A stretch of 64,000 nt of DNA from Atopobiaceae bacterium (GTDB taxonomy: Bacteria > Actinomycetota > Coriobacteriia > Coriobacteriales > Atopobiaceae): positions 1 through 64,000 of the forward strand of contig JAKVOB010000001.1 in assembly GCA_022483015.1 (NCBI GenBank), read 5' to 3'. Below the pieces are notes generated by a model. That model had not been told where the DNA came from and did not search any database. It worked only from the letters and a program-made list of their open reading frames with translations. Of this stretch, positions 47,101 to 56,621 are shown in pieces. The translations under genes were made by a program, and so were the position numbers. The number at the start of each line of letters is the position of its first letter. Position 1 is the first letter of the stretch.

Positions 47101-48438
47101 GCCACCACCGCTGTTGCCCGACGTACATGACGAGATAGTCACATCGGCCATGGTCGCCGATGCGGCAGACGTGCCAAGGTATACCCCACCGCCGTTGCCA
47201 CTCGAGGAACAGTTCTCTATCGTCAGCGACCTCTCGGCTGTCCCCTTGATCGTATTGATCGGCGCGCCGCTTGTGATGGCTCCTCCCTTGCCTCCGGATG
47301 ACGTGCAGTAGCTGAACGCAGAGTTGGTCACCTCAAGCGAGCTCGAATCGGATGGAATGTAGATGGCTCCACCATCACTCGCGGCCGAGCAACCCGAGCC
47401 CTCCTTGCCGAACGTGCAGCCGTCCACGCTCACGGAAGTGGTCTGCTCGCAGCTAATGGCACCTCCGGTGGCGGCGGTGCAACCATAGAACTCGGAACTC
47501 CGCACCGTGAGGGACCCGCCATTGCCAACATAAAGCGCACCGGCCGCCGAACCCGTCGTCACACATCCGTTGAATTTGCAGTCGGTCGCCGTGACGGTGC
47601 CGTACGAGAGGACAGCGCCACCGAACCATGCAGAGCAGCCGTCAAAGGAGCAACCGGTGAGAGAGAGCGTATTCACGCCCGGCTGGCCATAGAAGACGCC
47701 ACCTCGCCGCTGATCCCCACCGCTGATCTTTGTGTTGTTGATATTCTGGAAGGTGCAATTCGTAACCGTTATCGCTGAGTTGGCCGCAGTCATGCCGAAG
47801 GCATAGCATTGGGCTCCCATGGCCGTCCCGCCGCCATCGACCACCAGGTTGTCCAACGTGAGGGTGTTCGCGGTGGTGACCTTCATCATCGGGTTTCCCG
47901 CTCCGACAGCACTGGTGCGGTTAATCTGGCACTTCACGTTGCCCGTGGCCGTCAGGTCAGTGGTGAGCTTGACGGCCTTGCTCGCAAGCGTGATACATGA
48001 GGGTAGGTCATACGAGGCCACCAACATCTCGATGGTGTCGCCGTCAGCAGCAGCAGTGAAGGCCGCTGCCAGCGTTTCGTATGTCGTCGTCCCGATCTTG
48101 CACACCGCGTCGGCCTGGGGTGTGAGCTCGTCATCGGACTGGACCTGGAGCAGAGGGGTCGAGGCCTGTTCGGCGGCATCCGTGGTCGCCGTTCCATCGG
48201 CTTCGGTGACGGCAGCGGCGAGCGTCTCCGATGATGCGACGGCAGTCGTTGCCGCCCCTTCCCCCGTGATGGCTGCGTCCGATGTCAGGACCGTCTGCGA
48301 CGAGGAGGGGTCGACGGACTCCTGGGCTGCCACAGGCACGAGCACGACCGAGGTGAGGCCGATGACGAGGGCAAGCAGGAACAGCAGGACAGGAAGGGCA
48401 GACGTACGCCTCGCCCCACCTCTGTCCTGCCTGCGCAT
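44161..48438 (-). CDS. Large cell-surface beta-helix protein with sortase-type anchor
   Basis: A 1425-residue exported protein. A signal peptide spans about 1-42 (LPVLLFLLALVIGLTSVVL). Residues 150-700 form a parallel beta-helix with repeated GGAI/GGGI and Cys-containing turns, like Pmp-type repeats. Two to three InlB/Listeria-Bacteroides-type repeats follow (about 800-880, 1014-1110 and 1190-1260, each ending GYTFxGW and ALW/ARW). A SpaA-like stalk domain starts near 1274 (KGTLVITKATTGD). The end is VPTGV, a hydrophobic helix and RRRARR, a non-canonical sorting signal. ATG 48438 is preferred over TTG 48471 because GAGG precedes it. A/T-rich DNA upstream (GATAATAATATATT on the minus strand) probably holds the promoter. 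It is likely an adhesin. Confidence 0.87.
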   Translation of the reverse strand: MRRQDRGGARRTSALPVLLFLLALVIGLTSVVLVPVAAQESVDPSSSQTVLTSDAAITGEGAATTAVASSETLAAAVTEADGTATTDAAEQASTPLLQVQSDDELTPQADAVCKIGTTTYETLAAAFTAAADGDTIEMLVASYDLPSCITLASKAVKLTTDLTATGNVKCQINRTSAVGAGNPMMKVTTANTLTLDNLVVDGGGTAMGAQCYAFGMTAANSAITVTNCTFQNINNTKISGGDQRRGGVFYGQPGVNTLSLTGCSFDGCSAWFGGAVLSYGTVTATDCKFNGCVTTGSAAGALYVGNGGSLTVRSSEFYGCTAATGGAISCEQTTSVSVDGCTFGKEGSGCSAASDGGAIYIPSDSSSLEVTNSAFSYCTSSGGKGGAITSGAPINTIKGTAERSLTIENCSSSGNGGGVYLGTSAASATMADVTISSCTSGNSGGGLFVDGTTGGVDRLKMTDVTIKDNVATKYAGGAYTCGATLTNCTITGNEAKTARAGGLETYGRPTAINGCTISDNVCAAGGGGIDTNNTASLTITNTTISGNTATSSTADGGGILLMGNYGTPYLHLGDGVTITGNVCGRQALGGGIGMTKSGSHIYVSGKVVVKDNKTAAGLISNTEVYNRSNLLSTYSVEVEGALVDGSSIGIITRDGAKGELCVKGAAESTTTGSTAYTLTETSDIAYFSHDRVTRGEDNARLIVWNSTDSTYVLGGSQYQVQYWFKGTSDYAEDETLRTDDVDYAGTVIDQAGIERSFSGYKFNKLQYSTDSGVTWTDMPKGYALPDADGTLIRVLYDPITYKVTFVSEDAARGTVGGTTTQDVATGQEVASGTVTVTAETADDWFFTGWSYVTTYDDETTSSGYAYDYSTVPIEGATVFTARFAKQPFASIITSGGGSVSVTSGATAEDVPDGQLSDVYEWTAGTQTSFAAAGAFRAEPHYHISGISTVRPAASGDTNVTDVTVADGTVTTLNPDDSSGAQATLSLNADRTYGTLLVTKLPKAVSIRVTFEKDPSYKVSFRSYDGTDTTLYEKHDDLYDGDVIGSAPTGVPTRDGYTFMGWTTVAPAYQTSTTRPDYDAGARIAAADQTYYALWQENASYSYQVEIYLQDVDSTNAEDKTQYSLTSASSYPVNVSELPASVTELPTDPVTHPSYAGYEYKGFYADGVTAFSNDSGTITTADDNLVLCLYYTRTSGTLNMYDSDGSTKLFESKDLLYGEPLALSTPVKAGYTFVGWYYDTDFTKPVGATDTMRESSALVDGNLDVYARWAVDTRKGTLVITKATTGDYADKTREFHYAVTVTRDGIVENLTADLADGGTATFENVDLGTTYTVTETAVDGYTASPVTTLPDGGSANVSGDGLTVTGTMAYGTDTQAGKTTVAYTNTKVDVVPTGVDLGNSNLWSGVVVGASAFLLALLIGRRRARR

Positions 48439-48672
48439 GGCCAGCCCTCGTCTCAGAATCAGATAGTCCAATGGTCACAATATATTATTATCCCTTTTTC
48501 ACGTCCCCTGCACCAGATGATTCCGCCTGATATCAGGGAGACGCGTGCCAGGAGGGCGCCTACGGACGCAACTCGGACGGTCGGCACCCGACTCGTACGT
48601 ATTCCCTGAACTCCCAGGGGTATCATCAGGGACACCACAGCAGCGCACGATGACGTATGACCGAGGAGGTGC

Positions 48673-49848
48673 ATGGACGTCATGGCAACGAGACACCATG
48701 CTCCCAAGGTCAAGGTCGGTGACGAGGAGGACCAACGCAGGGGCCAGGCCCGCAAGGGCGCCGCCTTCATCGGGGTGGTCCTTCTTGCCTACGTGCTCTA
48801 CCTCGTCCTCACCGGTCAGATGGGCAGCTTCGTCGACGCCCTCGGCAACGTAGACGGCGGGTGGTTCGCAGGTGCCGTCGTCTGCTGTGCGCTCTATTAC
48901 GTGTTCGGCGTGCTCGCCTATGTCATCGCCGTGTGGCTCGACCCCGACTCGCCGGTGGGCATCCGCGACCTCATGAGCGTGGAGGCATCAGGTCTGTTCT
49001 TCGGCAACCTCACGCCCCTCATGGCGGGCTCGGTCCCCGCCCAGATCTTCCGCCTCATGCGCGCCGGCCTCGACGTGGGCGAGGCCACGGCCACGCAGCT
49101 CACACGCTTCCTCATGTTCCAGTTCGCCGAGGTGCTCTTCTCGGCCCTCATGCTGGGCCTGCGCTTCCAGTTCTTCGTCGACACCTACGGCGACATCCTC
49201 TACCTCAACCTCATCGTGTTCTGCCTGCACCTGCTGCAGCTCGCCTGCTTCCTCGTGATCTGCCTGTGCCCCAGGTTCGTCACCAAGGTGGGCAACGCCG
49301 GCATCCGCTTCCTCGAGAAGCATGGCTGGTTCAAGAAGCAGCTCAACTACTCCGAGCTGTATGAGATGACCAACACGCAGGTCTCGGAGTTCTCGGCAGC
49401 CTTCCGCAACGCCGCGAGCCACGTGCCGAGCATGCTGCTCACCTGCCTGGTCACGATGATCCAGCTGGGGTGCCTCTACTCCATCGGCTTCTTCGTGGTG
49501 AACGCCTTCGGCAACCACAGCATCGACTACCTGTCGTGCCTGGCCGCCGGCTCGATGGTCGAGCTCCTGGCAAACGCGGTGCCCCTTCCTGGCGGCACCG
49601 GCGGCGCAGAGGGCGGCTTCGCCTTCTTCTTCGGTCCCATGCTCGGTGGCCAGGCTGCCGCCGCCTTCATCGTCTGGCGCTTCCCCGAGTTCATCATGCC
49701 CACGGCCATCTCGGGCCTGCTGCTGGGTCTGCGCAGCTCCCATCAAGAGAGCATCCGTCACCGTTGGGACCGCATGGTCCACGGCCACGGTCGCGTCGCA
49801 CGCTTCGTGCCCAGGAAGGCCCCGAAGCGCATCCACGTGGGACACTGA
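48673..49848 (+). CDS. UPF0104 / LPG-synthase-like membrane protein
   Basis: A 391-residue polytopic protein of the UPF0104 group, related to the flippase half of MprF (lysylphosphatidylglycerol synthase). It has about eight helices, with family signatures SGLFFGNLTPLMAGSVPAQIF, YLSCLAAGSMVELLANAVPLPGGTGGAEGG and IMPTAISGLLLGLR. There is no C-terminal aminoacyl-transferase domain, so it probably moves a lipid or lipid-linked sugar. The start is ATG 48673, close to GGAGG (3 nt), or ATG 48682. Its lipid is not known; it is divergent from the surface-protein gene. Confidence 0.85.
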   Translation: MDVMATRHHAPKVKVGDEEDQRRGQARKGAAFIGVVLLAYVLYLVLTGQMGSFVDALGNVDGGWFAGAVVCCALYYVFGVLAYVIAVWLDPDSPVGIRDLMSVEASGLFFGNLTPLMAGSVPAQIFRLMRAGLDVGEATATQLTRFLMFQFAEVLFSALMLGLRFQFFVDTYGDILYLNLIVFCLHLLQLACFLVICLCPRFVTKVGNAGIRFLEKHGWFKKQLNYSELYEMTNTQVSEFSAAFRNAASHVPSMLLTCLVTMIQLGCLYSIGFFVVNAFGNHSIDYLSCLAAGSMVELLANAVPLPGGTGGAEGGFAFFFGPMLGGQAAAAFIVWRFPEFIMPTAISGLLLGLRSSHQESIRHRWDRMVHGHGRVARFVPRKAPKRIHVGH

Positions 49849-49981
49849 GCCGGACCACCTCTGCTCTTGGGCGGGCACGCATGGCATTATCCAGGCCATT
49901 CTCACGTCATGCTGTTCGGAGATGTGCGGCAGCGAGGCAGGTGGCTTCACTGGCTCACGAACTGGTAATTCCGTGCTAGAT

Positions 49982-50009
49982 ATAACATTATTTCCGGAAA
50001 TAATGTTAT
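49982..50009. promoter_or_regulatory. Perfect 28-bp palindrome upstream of the DUF4143 gene
   Basis: ATAACATTATTTCC and its exact complement meet at a CCGG centre. A direct copy of one half, ACATTATTTCCGGA, follows at 50017-50030. Both lie within 70 nt of the ATPase start. The A/T richness stands out against the GC-rich surroundings. An operator, or a site bound by the encoded ATPase, is likely. Confidence 0.8.
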
Positions 50010-50050
50010 TATGACGACATTATTTCCGGATTGGCTAGAAGGTGAGCCCT

Positions 50051-51349
50051 ATGCGACGCAAGGTTTCTGATGCCCTACGAGCCTGGAAAGACTCTCCCAC
50101 CCGCAAGCCGCTTGTCCTCAACGGCGCACGGCAGACGGGCAAGACCTACTCCGTGCTCGAGTTCGGGCACGACTCCTTCGCTCAGATGCTCCACATCGAC
50201 TTCTCCGCCCGAAGGGACCTCTGCGCGCTGTTCGATGGTGACATCACACCTGAGACGCTCCTCCCCCAGCTTGAGGCCGCATGCAGGATGTCCATCGACC
50301 CCCAGACCACGCTCATCTTCTTTGACGAGGTCCAGGCATGCCCCCGCGCACTCACCTCGCTCAAGTACTTCTGCGAGCGCACGCCGGAATACCACGTGAT
50401 TGCCGCTGGTAGCCTGCTCGGCGTCGCGCTGGGCCGACGGAACTACTCGTATCCCGTCGGCAAGGTGGACGTTCTCGCCATGCACCCGCTCGACTTCGAG
50501 GAATACCTCTGGGCTCACGACGAGGGGCGGCTCGTCGAACTCATCAGAGCCTCCTATGCCGATGGCTCCGCCCTCGGTCTGCATGACCACGCACTCGAAC
50601 TCTACCGTGATTACCTGCTGGTCGGAGGCATGCCCGAGGCGGTACATGCCCATGTCGAGGGGCAGGGACCGACTCAGGTGCGGACCATACTGGCGACCAT
50701 CACGGACGCCTATCTCGCAGACATGACAAAGTACGCGAGTCCCCTGGATTCCGCCAAGATTCTCAACGTATGGCGAAGCGTGCCTGAGCAGCTTGCCAAG
50801 GAGAATCACAAGTTCCAGTATTCGACCATCGCCAGCTCTGCGCGGGCCCATCAATACGAGGCTCCCATAAACTGGCTCCATGCGGCAGGGCTCGTGTCGT
50901 TCTGCTATCGCGTGAGCGAGGGAAGGAAGCCGCTCAGGGCCTATGCCGAGCACGACTTCTTCAAGCTCTATCTGCTAGACACCGGTCTGCTCACGCAACT
51001 CGAGGGTCTAGATGCAAACGACCTTGCGCCAACGGCGGACAAGGGCTCGCGCTTTCGCGGCGGAGTTGCCGAGAACTACGTCATGCAGCAGCTCGTGGCG
51101 AACGACCTCGATCCTTTCTACTGGGGAACCAGCAGCAAGGCCGAGGTCGATTTCGTCATCCAGCTGGAAGGCGAGGGAGCGGTGCCCGTCGAGGTCAAGT
51201 CGGAAAGGAACGTCACCTCACGCAGCCTGGAAGGCTATCGCAGGCGATACGATCCTCCAACGGTGATTCGCCTCTCCACCAAGAACTTCGGATACAAGGA
51301 CGGCATCAAGAGCGTGCCGCTGTATGCCGCGTTCTGCCTGGGGACGTGA
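50051..51349 (+). CDS. AAA-type ATPase with DUF4143 domain
   Basis: A 432-residue protein with an N-terminal AAA domain: Walker A GARQTGKT (25-32), Walker B TTLIFFDEV, sensor-like VIAAGSLLG. The C-terminal DUF4143 domain, with the PD-(D/E)XK-like core (AENYVMQQL, EVDFVIQL, VEVKSERN), follows. This arrangement is widespread and scattered among gut bacteria, often in variable numbers, and the function is unresolved. ATG 50051 is preferred over GTG 50042, as AAGGTGAG precedes it. The palindrome 49982-50009 and its half-copy lie directly upstream. Codon choice and A/T content differ slightly from neighbours, hinting at transfer. Confidence 0.87.
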   Translation: MRRKVSDALRAWKDSPTRKPLVLNGARQTGKTYSVLEFGHDSFAQMLHIDFSARRDLCALFDGDITPETLLPQLEAACRMSIDPQTTLIFFDEVQACPRALTSLKYFCERTPEYHVIAAGSLLGVALGRRNYSYPVGKVDVLAMHPLDFEEYLWAHDEGRLVELIRASYADGSALGLHDHALELYRDYLLVGGMPEAVHAHVEGQGPTQVRTILATITDAYLADMTKYASPLDSAKILNVWRSVPEQLAKENHKFQYSTIASSARAHQYEAPINWLHAAGLVSFCYRVSEGRKPLRAYAEHDFFKLYLLDTGLLTQLEGLDANDLAPTADKGSRFRGGVAENYVMQQLVANDLDPFYWGTSSKAEVDFVIQLEGEGAVPVEVKSERNVTSRSLEGYRRRYDPPTVIRLSTKNFGYKDGIKSVPLYAAFCLGT

Positions 51350-51357
51350 GACTGATC

Positions 51358-51385
51358 CCCTGCCAAGCCGGAAGGCTCAGCAGGG
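51358..51385. terminator. Hairpin between DUF4143 and trpA genes
   Basis: CCCTGC-CA-AGCC, loop GGAA, GGCT-CA-GCAGGG pair with one mismatched step. It lies 9 nt after the ATPase stop and could also end the trp operon on the other strand. Confidence 0.45.
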
Positions 51386-51449
51386 AACGTGCTTCTGTCA
51401 GCTTCCGCGCCATCCATCAGACTCCGCCCGCAAGACGGCTGGGGTATGC

Positions 51450-52253
51450 TCACCCGACTGCGGCCTTCATCTGGCGGACGTAGTCGGCGACCCTCCCGAC
51501 CATGTCGTCGCCACCCGCGTCGACCATGCGGACGATGGCCGAGCCCACGATGGCGCCGTCAGAGAGCGCTGCCATATGCGCTGCCTGCTCGGGGGTCGAG
51601 ATGCCGAAGCCCACGGCCACCGGCACGTCCGTGACGCTGCGCACGAGCTCGACCATCCCTCCGATGTCCGTCGTGATGGCGCTCCTCACACCCGTGACAC
51701 CGAGCGAGCTCACGCAGTAGATGAACCCCTTGGCCTGGGCCGCGATCATCCTGATACGGTCCTCGGATGTCGGGGCGATCATCGAGACGAGCTCGACGCC
51801 ATGTGCGGCAAAGGGCACCGCGAACTCCTCGCGCTCCTCGAAGGGGACGTCCGGCAGGATGATGCCGTCCACACCCACCTCGCCGGCGCGCGCGGCGAAC
51901 GCCTCGATCCCGCGCGAGAAGATCACGTTGGCGTAGGTCATGAACACCAGCGGCGTGTCATAGTCACGCCGCAGGCGCTCGACCAGTGCGAAGACGTCGT
52001 CGGTCGTGGTGCCGGAGGCCAGCGCCCTCACGTCCGCCTCCATGATGGTCGGCCCCTCGGCCGTGGGGTCCGAGAAGGGAATCCCCAGCTCGACCAGGTC
52101 GGCACCGGCGTCGATCATGGCACGCACGAGCCGCTCGGTGGTCTCCATGTCTGGGTCGCCACAGGTGACGAAGGGGATGAACGCCTTGCCCCTCTCGAAG
52201 GCGCGACCGCACCCGCGCGTGCCCTTGGTCCTGTCCGAAGTAGATGCGCTCAT
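51450..52253 (-). CDS. trpA: Tryptophan synthase alpha chain
   Basis: The 267-residue TIM barrel cleaves indole-3-glycerol phosphate and passes indole to TrpB. Catalytic residues lie in [17 protein letters not shown], which holds both Glu and Asp, and the phosphate site is at [12 protein letters not shown]. The [12 protein letters not shown] loop is typical. It overlaps trpB by 4 nt and is the last gene of the operon. Confidence 0.95.
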   Translation of the reverse strand: MSASTSDRTKGTRGCGRAFERGKAFIPFVTCGDPDMETTERLVRAMIDAGADLVELGIPFSDPTAEGPTIMEADVRALASGTTTDDVFALVERLRRDYDTPLVFMTYANVIFSRGIEAFAARAGEVGVDGIILPDVPFEEREEFAVPFAAHGVELVSMIAPTSEDRIRMIAAQAKGFIYCVSSLGVTGVRSAITTDIGGMVELVRSVTDVPVAVGFGISTPEQAAHMAALSDGAIVGSAIVRMVDAGGDDMVGRVADYVRQMKAAVG

Positions 52254-54148
52254 TCCGAGATGTCCTCTCCACGATAGCGGGCGATGGCGGTGCAGTCCTT
52301 GTCGCCCCTGCCCGACAGGGTCACGATGATGCTCTGGTCCGGACGCATGGTAGGGGCCAGCTTCATGGCATAGGCCATGGCATGCGCGCTCTCGATGGCG
52401 GGGATGATGCCCTCCATGCGGCTCAGGTACTCGAAGGCGTCGACCGCCTCGTCGTCGGTGATGCCCACGTACTCGGCACGGCCGATGTCGTGCAGGTAGG
52501 CATGCTCAGGGCCCACGCCCGGGTAGTCGAGTCCTGCCGAGATGGAGTAGACCGGCGCGATCTGCCCGAACTCGTCCTGGCAGAAGTAGCTCTTCATGCC
52601 GTGGAAGATGCCGAGCCTGCCGGTGTTGATGGTGGCCGCGGTCTCCGCCGTGTCGATGCCGCGACCGGCCGCCTCGCACCCGATGAGGCGGACGTCGGGG
52701 TCATCGATGTAGTGATAGAACGAGCCGATGGCATTGGAGCCGCCACCGACGCAGGCGATGATGGCATCGGGCAGCCTGCCCTCGGCCTCGAGGATCTGGG
52801 CGCGGCTCTCACGCGAGATCACGGCCTGGAAGTCACGGACCATCGTGGGGAACGGGTGCGGCCCCATGACCGAGCCCAGGCAGTAGTGGGTGTCCTCGAT
52901 GCGGCTGGTCCACTCGCGCATGGCCTGCGAGACGGCATCCTTGAGGGTCGCCGTGCCAGTGGTCACCGGCACCACCTCGGCCCCCAGGAGCCTCATGCGA
53001 TAGACGTTCAGGGCCTGGCGCTCGCAGTCGACCTGACCCATGAAGACCACGCACTCCATGCCGAAGAGGGCAGCGGCCGTTGCCGTGGCCACGCCGTGCT
53101 GCCCTGCACCCGTCTCCGCGATGAGGCGGGTCTTGCCCATGCGCTGGGCGAGAAGGGCTTGTCCCAGGGCGTTGTTGATCTTGTGGGCGCCGGTGTGGTT
53201 CATGTCCTCGCGCTTGAGGTAGACCTTGGCACCTCCCAGGTCAGCCGTGACGCGCTTGGCCAGGGTGAGTCGGCTGGGACGGCCAGCATAGCCGTCGAGC
53301 AGCTCCTTGAGCTCGGCGTTGAAGGCAGGGTCGTCCTTGTACCTCTTATAGGCGGCCTCGAGCTCAATCACGGCGTTCATGAGCGTCTCGGGGATGTACT
53401 GGCCGCCGTGGATGCCGAAGCGTGCCGGCATGTCTGTGGTCTCTGGCATGGTGCTCCTCTCGGATGGGTGGTGCTCGGTCGTTGTCGATGGTTCGTCATG
53501 GGCAGGAGCGGATGGCAGCGTCCTGCCGTGTGCGGTGCGTACCGCCGCCAGGATGCGGGCGGGGTCCTTCACGCCGTCGGTCTCCACGCCGGAGCTGAGG
53601 TCGACGCCCCAGGGGTGCGTGAGGTCGATGGCCTCGGGCAGGTTCTCGGGAGAGAGACCTCCGGCAAGGAGGAAGGGACGCCCGAGGTCGGCCGCGAGCG
53701 ACCAGTCGAAGGCCTCGCCCGTGCCGCGGCCGTTGTCGAGAAGGACGAGGTCGGCAGAGCTCCTTCGGGCCGCCTCCAGGTCCTGGGCCCCGCGGACGAC
53801 GAAGGCCTTCCAGACGACGCATCCGGGTGCGAGCACGCGGAGCCGCACGATGTAGGCCTCGTCCTCGGACCCGTGGAGCTGTGCGACGTCGATGGTACCG
53901 TCCGCGAGGAGTGCCGCCACACGCTCCGCGTCCTCGTCCACAAAGACGCCCACGAGCGGGACCCGGCCGGCAAGGCGCTCGTGGATGGCACAGGCCTGGC
54001 CCGCGCCCACGCACCGGCGGCTCCCCTCCCAGAGGACGACGCCCGCATAGTCCGCCTCGGCCGCGAGCACGGCGTCGGCATCGGTCGGGCCCATGAGCCC
54101 GCAGACCTTGATGCGCACGGAATCGGTCCGTGCCCCCCGGCTGCTCAT
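52250..54148 (-). CDS. trpFB: TrpF-TrpB in one open frame (PRA isomerase / tryptophan synthase beta)
   Basis: One 632-codon frame contains two complete enzymes. Residues 1-208 are phosphoribosylanthranilate isomerase TrpF, with Cys16 in IKVCGLM, AQLHGSE, and the second acid in VDLSSGVE. A linker of about 25 Pro/Ser/Thr/Glu-rich residues leads without a stop to TrpB (about 399 residues). That part starts [18 protein letters not shown] and has its PLP lysine in [17 protein letters not shown] and GGGSNAIG. A strong ribosome site, GAGAGGAGCACC, lies right before the internal ATG at 53449. Separate TrpB synthesis is therefore possible alongside, or instead of, a fusion protein. Overlaps of 4 nt join it to trpC and trpA. 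Confidence 0.9.
   Translation of the reverse strand: MSSRGARTDSVRIKVCGLMGPTDADAVLAAEADYAGVVLWEGSRRCVGAGQACAIHERLAGRVPLVGVFVDEDAERVAALLADGTIDVAQLHGSEDEAYIVRLRVLAPGCVVWKAFVVRGAQDLEAARRSSADLVLLDNGRGTGEAFDWSLAADLGRPFLLAGGLSPENLPEAIDLTHPWGVDLSSGVETDGVKDPARILAAVRTAHGRTLPSAPAHDEPSTTTEHHPSERSTMPETTDMPARFGIHGGQYIPETLMNAVIELEAAYKRYKDDPAFNAELKELLDGYAGRPSRLTLAKRVTADLGGAKVYLKREDMNHTGAHKINNALGQALLAQRMGKTRLIAETGAGQHGVATATAAALFGMECVVFMGQVDCERQALNVYRMRLLGAEVVPVTTGTATLKDAVSQAMREWTSRIEDTHYCLGSVMGPHPFPTMVRDFQAVISRESRAQILEAEGRLPDAIIACVGGGSNAIGSFYHYIDDPDVRLIGCEAAGRGIDTAETAATINTGRLGIFHGMKSYFCQDEFGQIAPVYSISAGLDYPGVGPEHAYLHDIGRAEYVGITDDEAVDAFEYLSRMEGIIPAIESAHAMAYAMKLAPTMRPDQSIIVTLSGRGDKDCTAIARYRGEDISE
53447..53465 (-). 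promoter_or_regulatory. Internal ribosome site and ATG for TrpB
   Basis: Inside the trpF-trpB frame the sequence GAGAGGAGCACC ATG gives an ideal Shine-Dalgarno and spacing for TrpB alone (start 53449). This feature decides whether TrpF and TrpB are really fused. Confidence 0.65.
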
Positions 54149-54930
54149 CGGGCCGCCGCCTCCCTCATCCGCGCCATCGTCGCCGCACGGTCGTCGCTCC
54201 TCATGAGGAACTCCCCCACGAGCGCCGCGTCGACCCCCTGCGAGACGAGGCCCTCGAGGTCCGCCGCCGCGCCCACGCCGGACTCGGCCACGAAGAGGAC
54301 GTCGTCGGGGACGAGCCGTCGGAAGCGCTCGGCCCGGTGCGGGTCCACCGTGAAGTCGCGCAGGTCACGGTTGTTGACGCCGATGATGCGGGCGCCAGCG
54401 GCCAGGGCGCGCTCGACCTCGGCCTCGTCGTGGGCCTCCACGAGGGTGTCGAGGCCGAGCTCGTCCGCGAGGGCGAGGCCATGGGCCAGCTCGGCGTCAT
54501 CGAGGATCGCGCAGATGAGCAGCACCGCGTCCGCCCCCATGAGTCGTGCCTCGTAGAGCTGGTAGGCATCGACCGTGAAGTCCTTGCGAAGCATCGGGCA
54601 GGTCACCTGCCCGCGCACCGCGCGGAAGACGTCGTCCGACCCCAGGAAGCGTGAGGGCTCGGTGAGGCACGACACGGCGTCGGCGCCCGCCGCCTCGTAG
54701 TCGGCCGCGATGGCACGGTAGTCGAAGTCCGGGTCGATCACCCCCTTGGAGGGGCTTGCCTTCTTGACCTCGCAGATGAGCGAGAGCCCCGGCTTGGCGA
54801 GCGCCGCGGCAAAGCCCAGCGGGCGCCTCGGGAAGGCAAGCACCTCCGCACGCAGCTCAGACTCCGGCACGCGCTCGCGTGCCGCGGCGACCCTTCCGCG
54901 GGCCGTGTCTGCCAGCTCGTCGAGGATCAT
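54145..54930 (-). CDS. trpC: Indole-3-glycerol phosphate synthase
   Basis: A 261-residue TIM barrel that closes the indole ring. Family motifs are [13 protein letters not shown] (catalytic Lys and Ser), [37 protein letters not shown], and [12 protein letters not shown] followed by FVAESGV. The start MILDELAD at 54930 overlaps trpD by 4 nt (ATGA) with AAGGACG upstream; a start seven codons earlier is less likely. The gene is not fused to trpF, unlike the E. coli arrangement. Confidence 0.94.
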   Translation of the reverse strand: MILDELADTARGRVAAARERVPESELRAEVLAFPRRPLGFAAALAKPGLSLICEVKKASPSKGVIDPDFDYRAIAADYEAAGADAVSCLTEPSRFLGSDDVFRAVRGQVTCPMLRKDFTVDAYQLYEARLMGADAVLLICAILDDAELAHGLALADELGLDTLVEAHDEAEVERALAAGARIIGVNNRDLRDFTVDPHRAERFRRLVPDDVLFVAESGVGAAADLEGLVSQGVDAALVGEFLMRSDDRAATMARMREAAAR

Positions 54931-55967
54931 CGTGCGTCCTTGGGCGCGCACGCCTGGGTGGCAGCCACGAACTCGTCGAGCTTGGCTAGGGCGGAGCCGT
55001 CGTCGACGAGCGCGGCGGCCCGCTCGATGCCGGCGGCCATCGTGTCGGCGTGACCGGCGACGTAGAGGGCGGCGCCGGCGTTCATCAGGACCGCCGTGCG
55101 GCGGGGCCCCTGCTCGCCGGACAGGACCGCGCGCACGATCGCCGCGTTCTCGTCGGGCGTACCACCTGCCAGGTCGGCCCTCTCGCAGCGCGTGAGGCCG
55201 AACTGCTCGGGCGTCACCTCGATCGTGCGATAGAAGCCGTCCCGCACCTCGCAGACCATCGTGGGAGCCGAGGCCGATATCTCGTCCAGGCAGTCCGTGC
55301 CGTAGACCACGAAGGCCCGGCGGACGCCCAGGTCGGTGAGCACCTTGGCGAGCGGCTCCGCCAGCGCCCCGTCATAGACGCCGAGCACCATGTAGGCGGG
55401 GTGGGCCGGGTTGGTGAGCGGCCCCAGGATGTTGAAGACGGTGCGGATGCCCAGCTCCCGACGGATGCTGCCGACGAAGCGCATGGAGGCGTGGTACTTC
55501 TGGGCGAAGAGGAAGCACATCCCCACCTCGTCCACCATGCGGGCCGCGTCCGCCGGCTCCACGGCGATGGTGGCGCCGAGGGCCTCCAGGCAGTCGGCCG
55601 TCCCGCACTGGCTCGAGGCCGCGCGGTTGCCGTGCTTGGCCACGCGCACGCCGTCGGCCGCGATCACGAAGGCCGAGGTGGTGGAGATGTTGAAGGTCTG
55701 GGCGTTGTCTCCGCCCGTGCCTACGATGTCGAGCACGTCAGGTCCCGCGTCCACGGCCAGGGCGTGGTCGCGCATGGCCGCGGCCGAGCCCGAGATCTCG
55801 TCGATCGTCTCGGCGTGGGTCGACTTGGTGGAGAGAGCCGCCAGGTAGGCGGCATTCTGCACCTGTGAGGTCTTGCCGTCCATGATCTCGCTCATGACCT
55901 GGTAGGCCTCGTCATAGTTCAGGTCCTGCTTGTCCACGATCTTCTTGATTGCCTCTGCGATCATCAT
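54927..55967 (-). CDS. trpD: Anthranilate phosphoribosyltransferase
   Basis: A 346-residue enzyme joining anthranilate to PRPP. Motifs are [22 protein letters not shown] for PRPP binding, [46 protein letters not shown]-type block, and NILGPLTNP. It begins MMIAEAIKK at 55967 (GGGGGAG upstream); the frame extends further but lacks a ribosome site. It is 72 nt after trpG, the only real gap inside the trp operon. Confidence 0.95.
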   Translation of the reverse strand: MMIAEAIKKIVDKQDLNYDEAYQVMSEIMDGKTSQVQNAAYLAALSTKSTHAETIDEISGSAAAMRDHALAVDAGPDVLDIVGTGGDNAQTFNISTTSAFVIAADGVRVAKHGNRAASSQCGTADCLEALGATIAVEPADAARMVDEVGMCFLFAQKYHASMRFVGSIRRELGIRTVFNILGPLTNPAHPAYMVLGVYDGALAEPLAKVLTDLGVRRAFVVYGTDCLDEISASAPTMVCEVRDGFYRTIEVTPEQFGLTRCERADLAGGTPDENAAIVRAVLSGEQGPRRTAVLMNAGAALYVAGHADTMAAGIERAAALVDDGSALAKLDEFVAATQACAPKDAR

Positions 55968-56039
55968 CGGTCTCCCCCTTGCGGCCGCAGCCGCGTCGTC
56001 CGTATGCGTATTCCGTACCGTCCTGCTCACGGGTCGCCC

Positions 56040-56621
56040 TCACCATCGCCCGCCTGGCGGGAGCGCCAGGAAGTTCCCGAGCATGGCCGCCCCCGCAGGG
56101 GTCATGATCGACTCGGGATGGAACTGCAGCCCGTAGACGGGCAGCTCCGTATGGGCGACGGCCATGACCTCCCCGTCATCGGCACGGGCGGTCACGCGCA
56201 GGCAGTCGGGCAGCGTCCCCTCCACGACCGCGAGCGAGTGGTAGCGCGCCACCGTGGCCGGCGAGTCGACGTCTGCGAAGAGAGGGCAATCTCCATCGAG
56301 CTCGCAGGTCGACTGCTTCCCGTGCATGAGCTTCGAGGCATGGTCCACCGTGGCGCCGAAGGCGACGCAGATCGCCTGGTGTCCCAGGCACACGCCCAGG
56401 ACGGGGGTCTCGCCCATGCCGGCAGCCACCTCGCGGCAGATGCCGGCGTCCTCGGGGCGACCCGGTCCCGGCGAGAGGATCACATGGGTCGGGGCCAGGT
56501 CGCGCACACCCGCGAGGTCGAGCTCGTCGTTGCGCACGACGGTGACGTCCGGGTCGATGGCTCCCACCATCTGGAAGAGGTTGTAGGTGAAGCTGTCGTA
56601 GTTGTCGACGATGAGGATCAT
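56040..56621 (-). CDS. trpG: Anthranilate synthase glutaminase subunit
   Basis: A 193-residue class I glutamine amidotransferase that supplies ammonia to TrpE. It opens MILIVDNYDSFTYNL, has LSPGPGRPEDAG, the nucleophile in VLGVCLGHQAI, and the His-Glu pair in GLQFHPESIMT. The start at 56621 overlaps trpE by 4 nt. Such a stand-alone TrpG may also serve PabA's role; no pab genes are seen here. Confidence 0.95.
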   Translation of the reverse strand: MILIVDNYDSFTYNLFQMVGAIDPDVTVVRNDELDLAGVRDLAPTHVILSPGPGRPEDAGICREVAAGMGETPVLGVCLGHQAICVAFGATVDHASKLMHGKQSTCELDGDCPLFADVDSPATVARYHSLAVVEGTLPDCLRVTARADDGEVMAVAHTELPVYGLQFHPESIMTPAGAAMLGNFLALPPGGRW

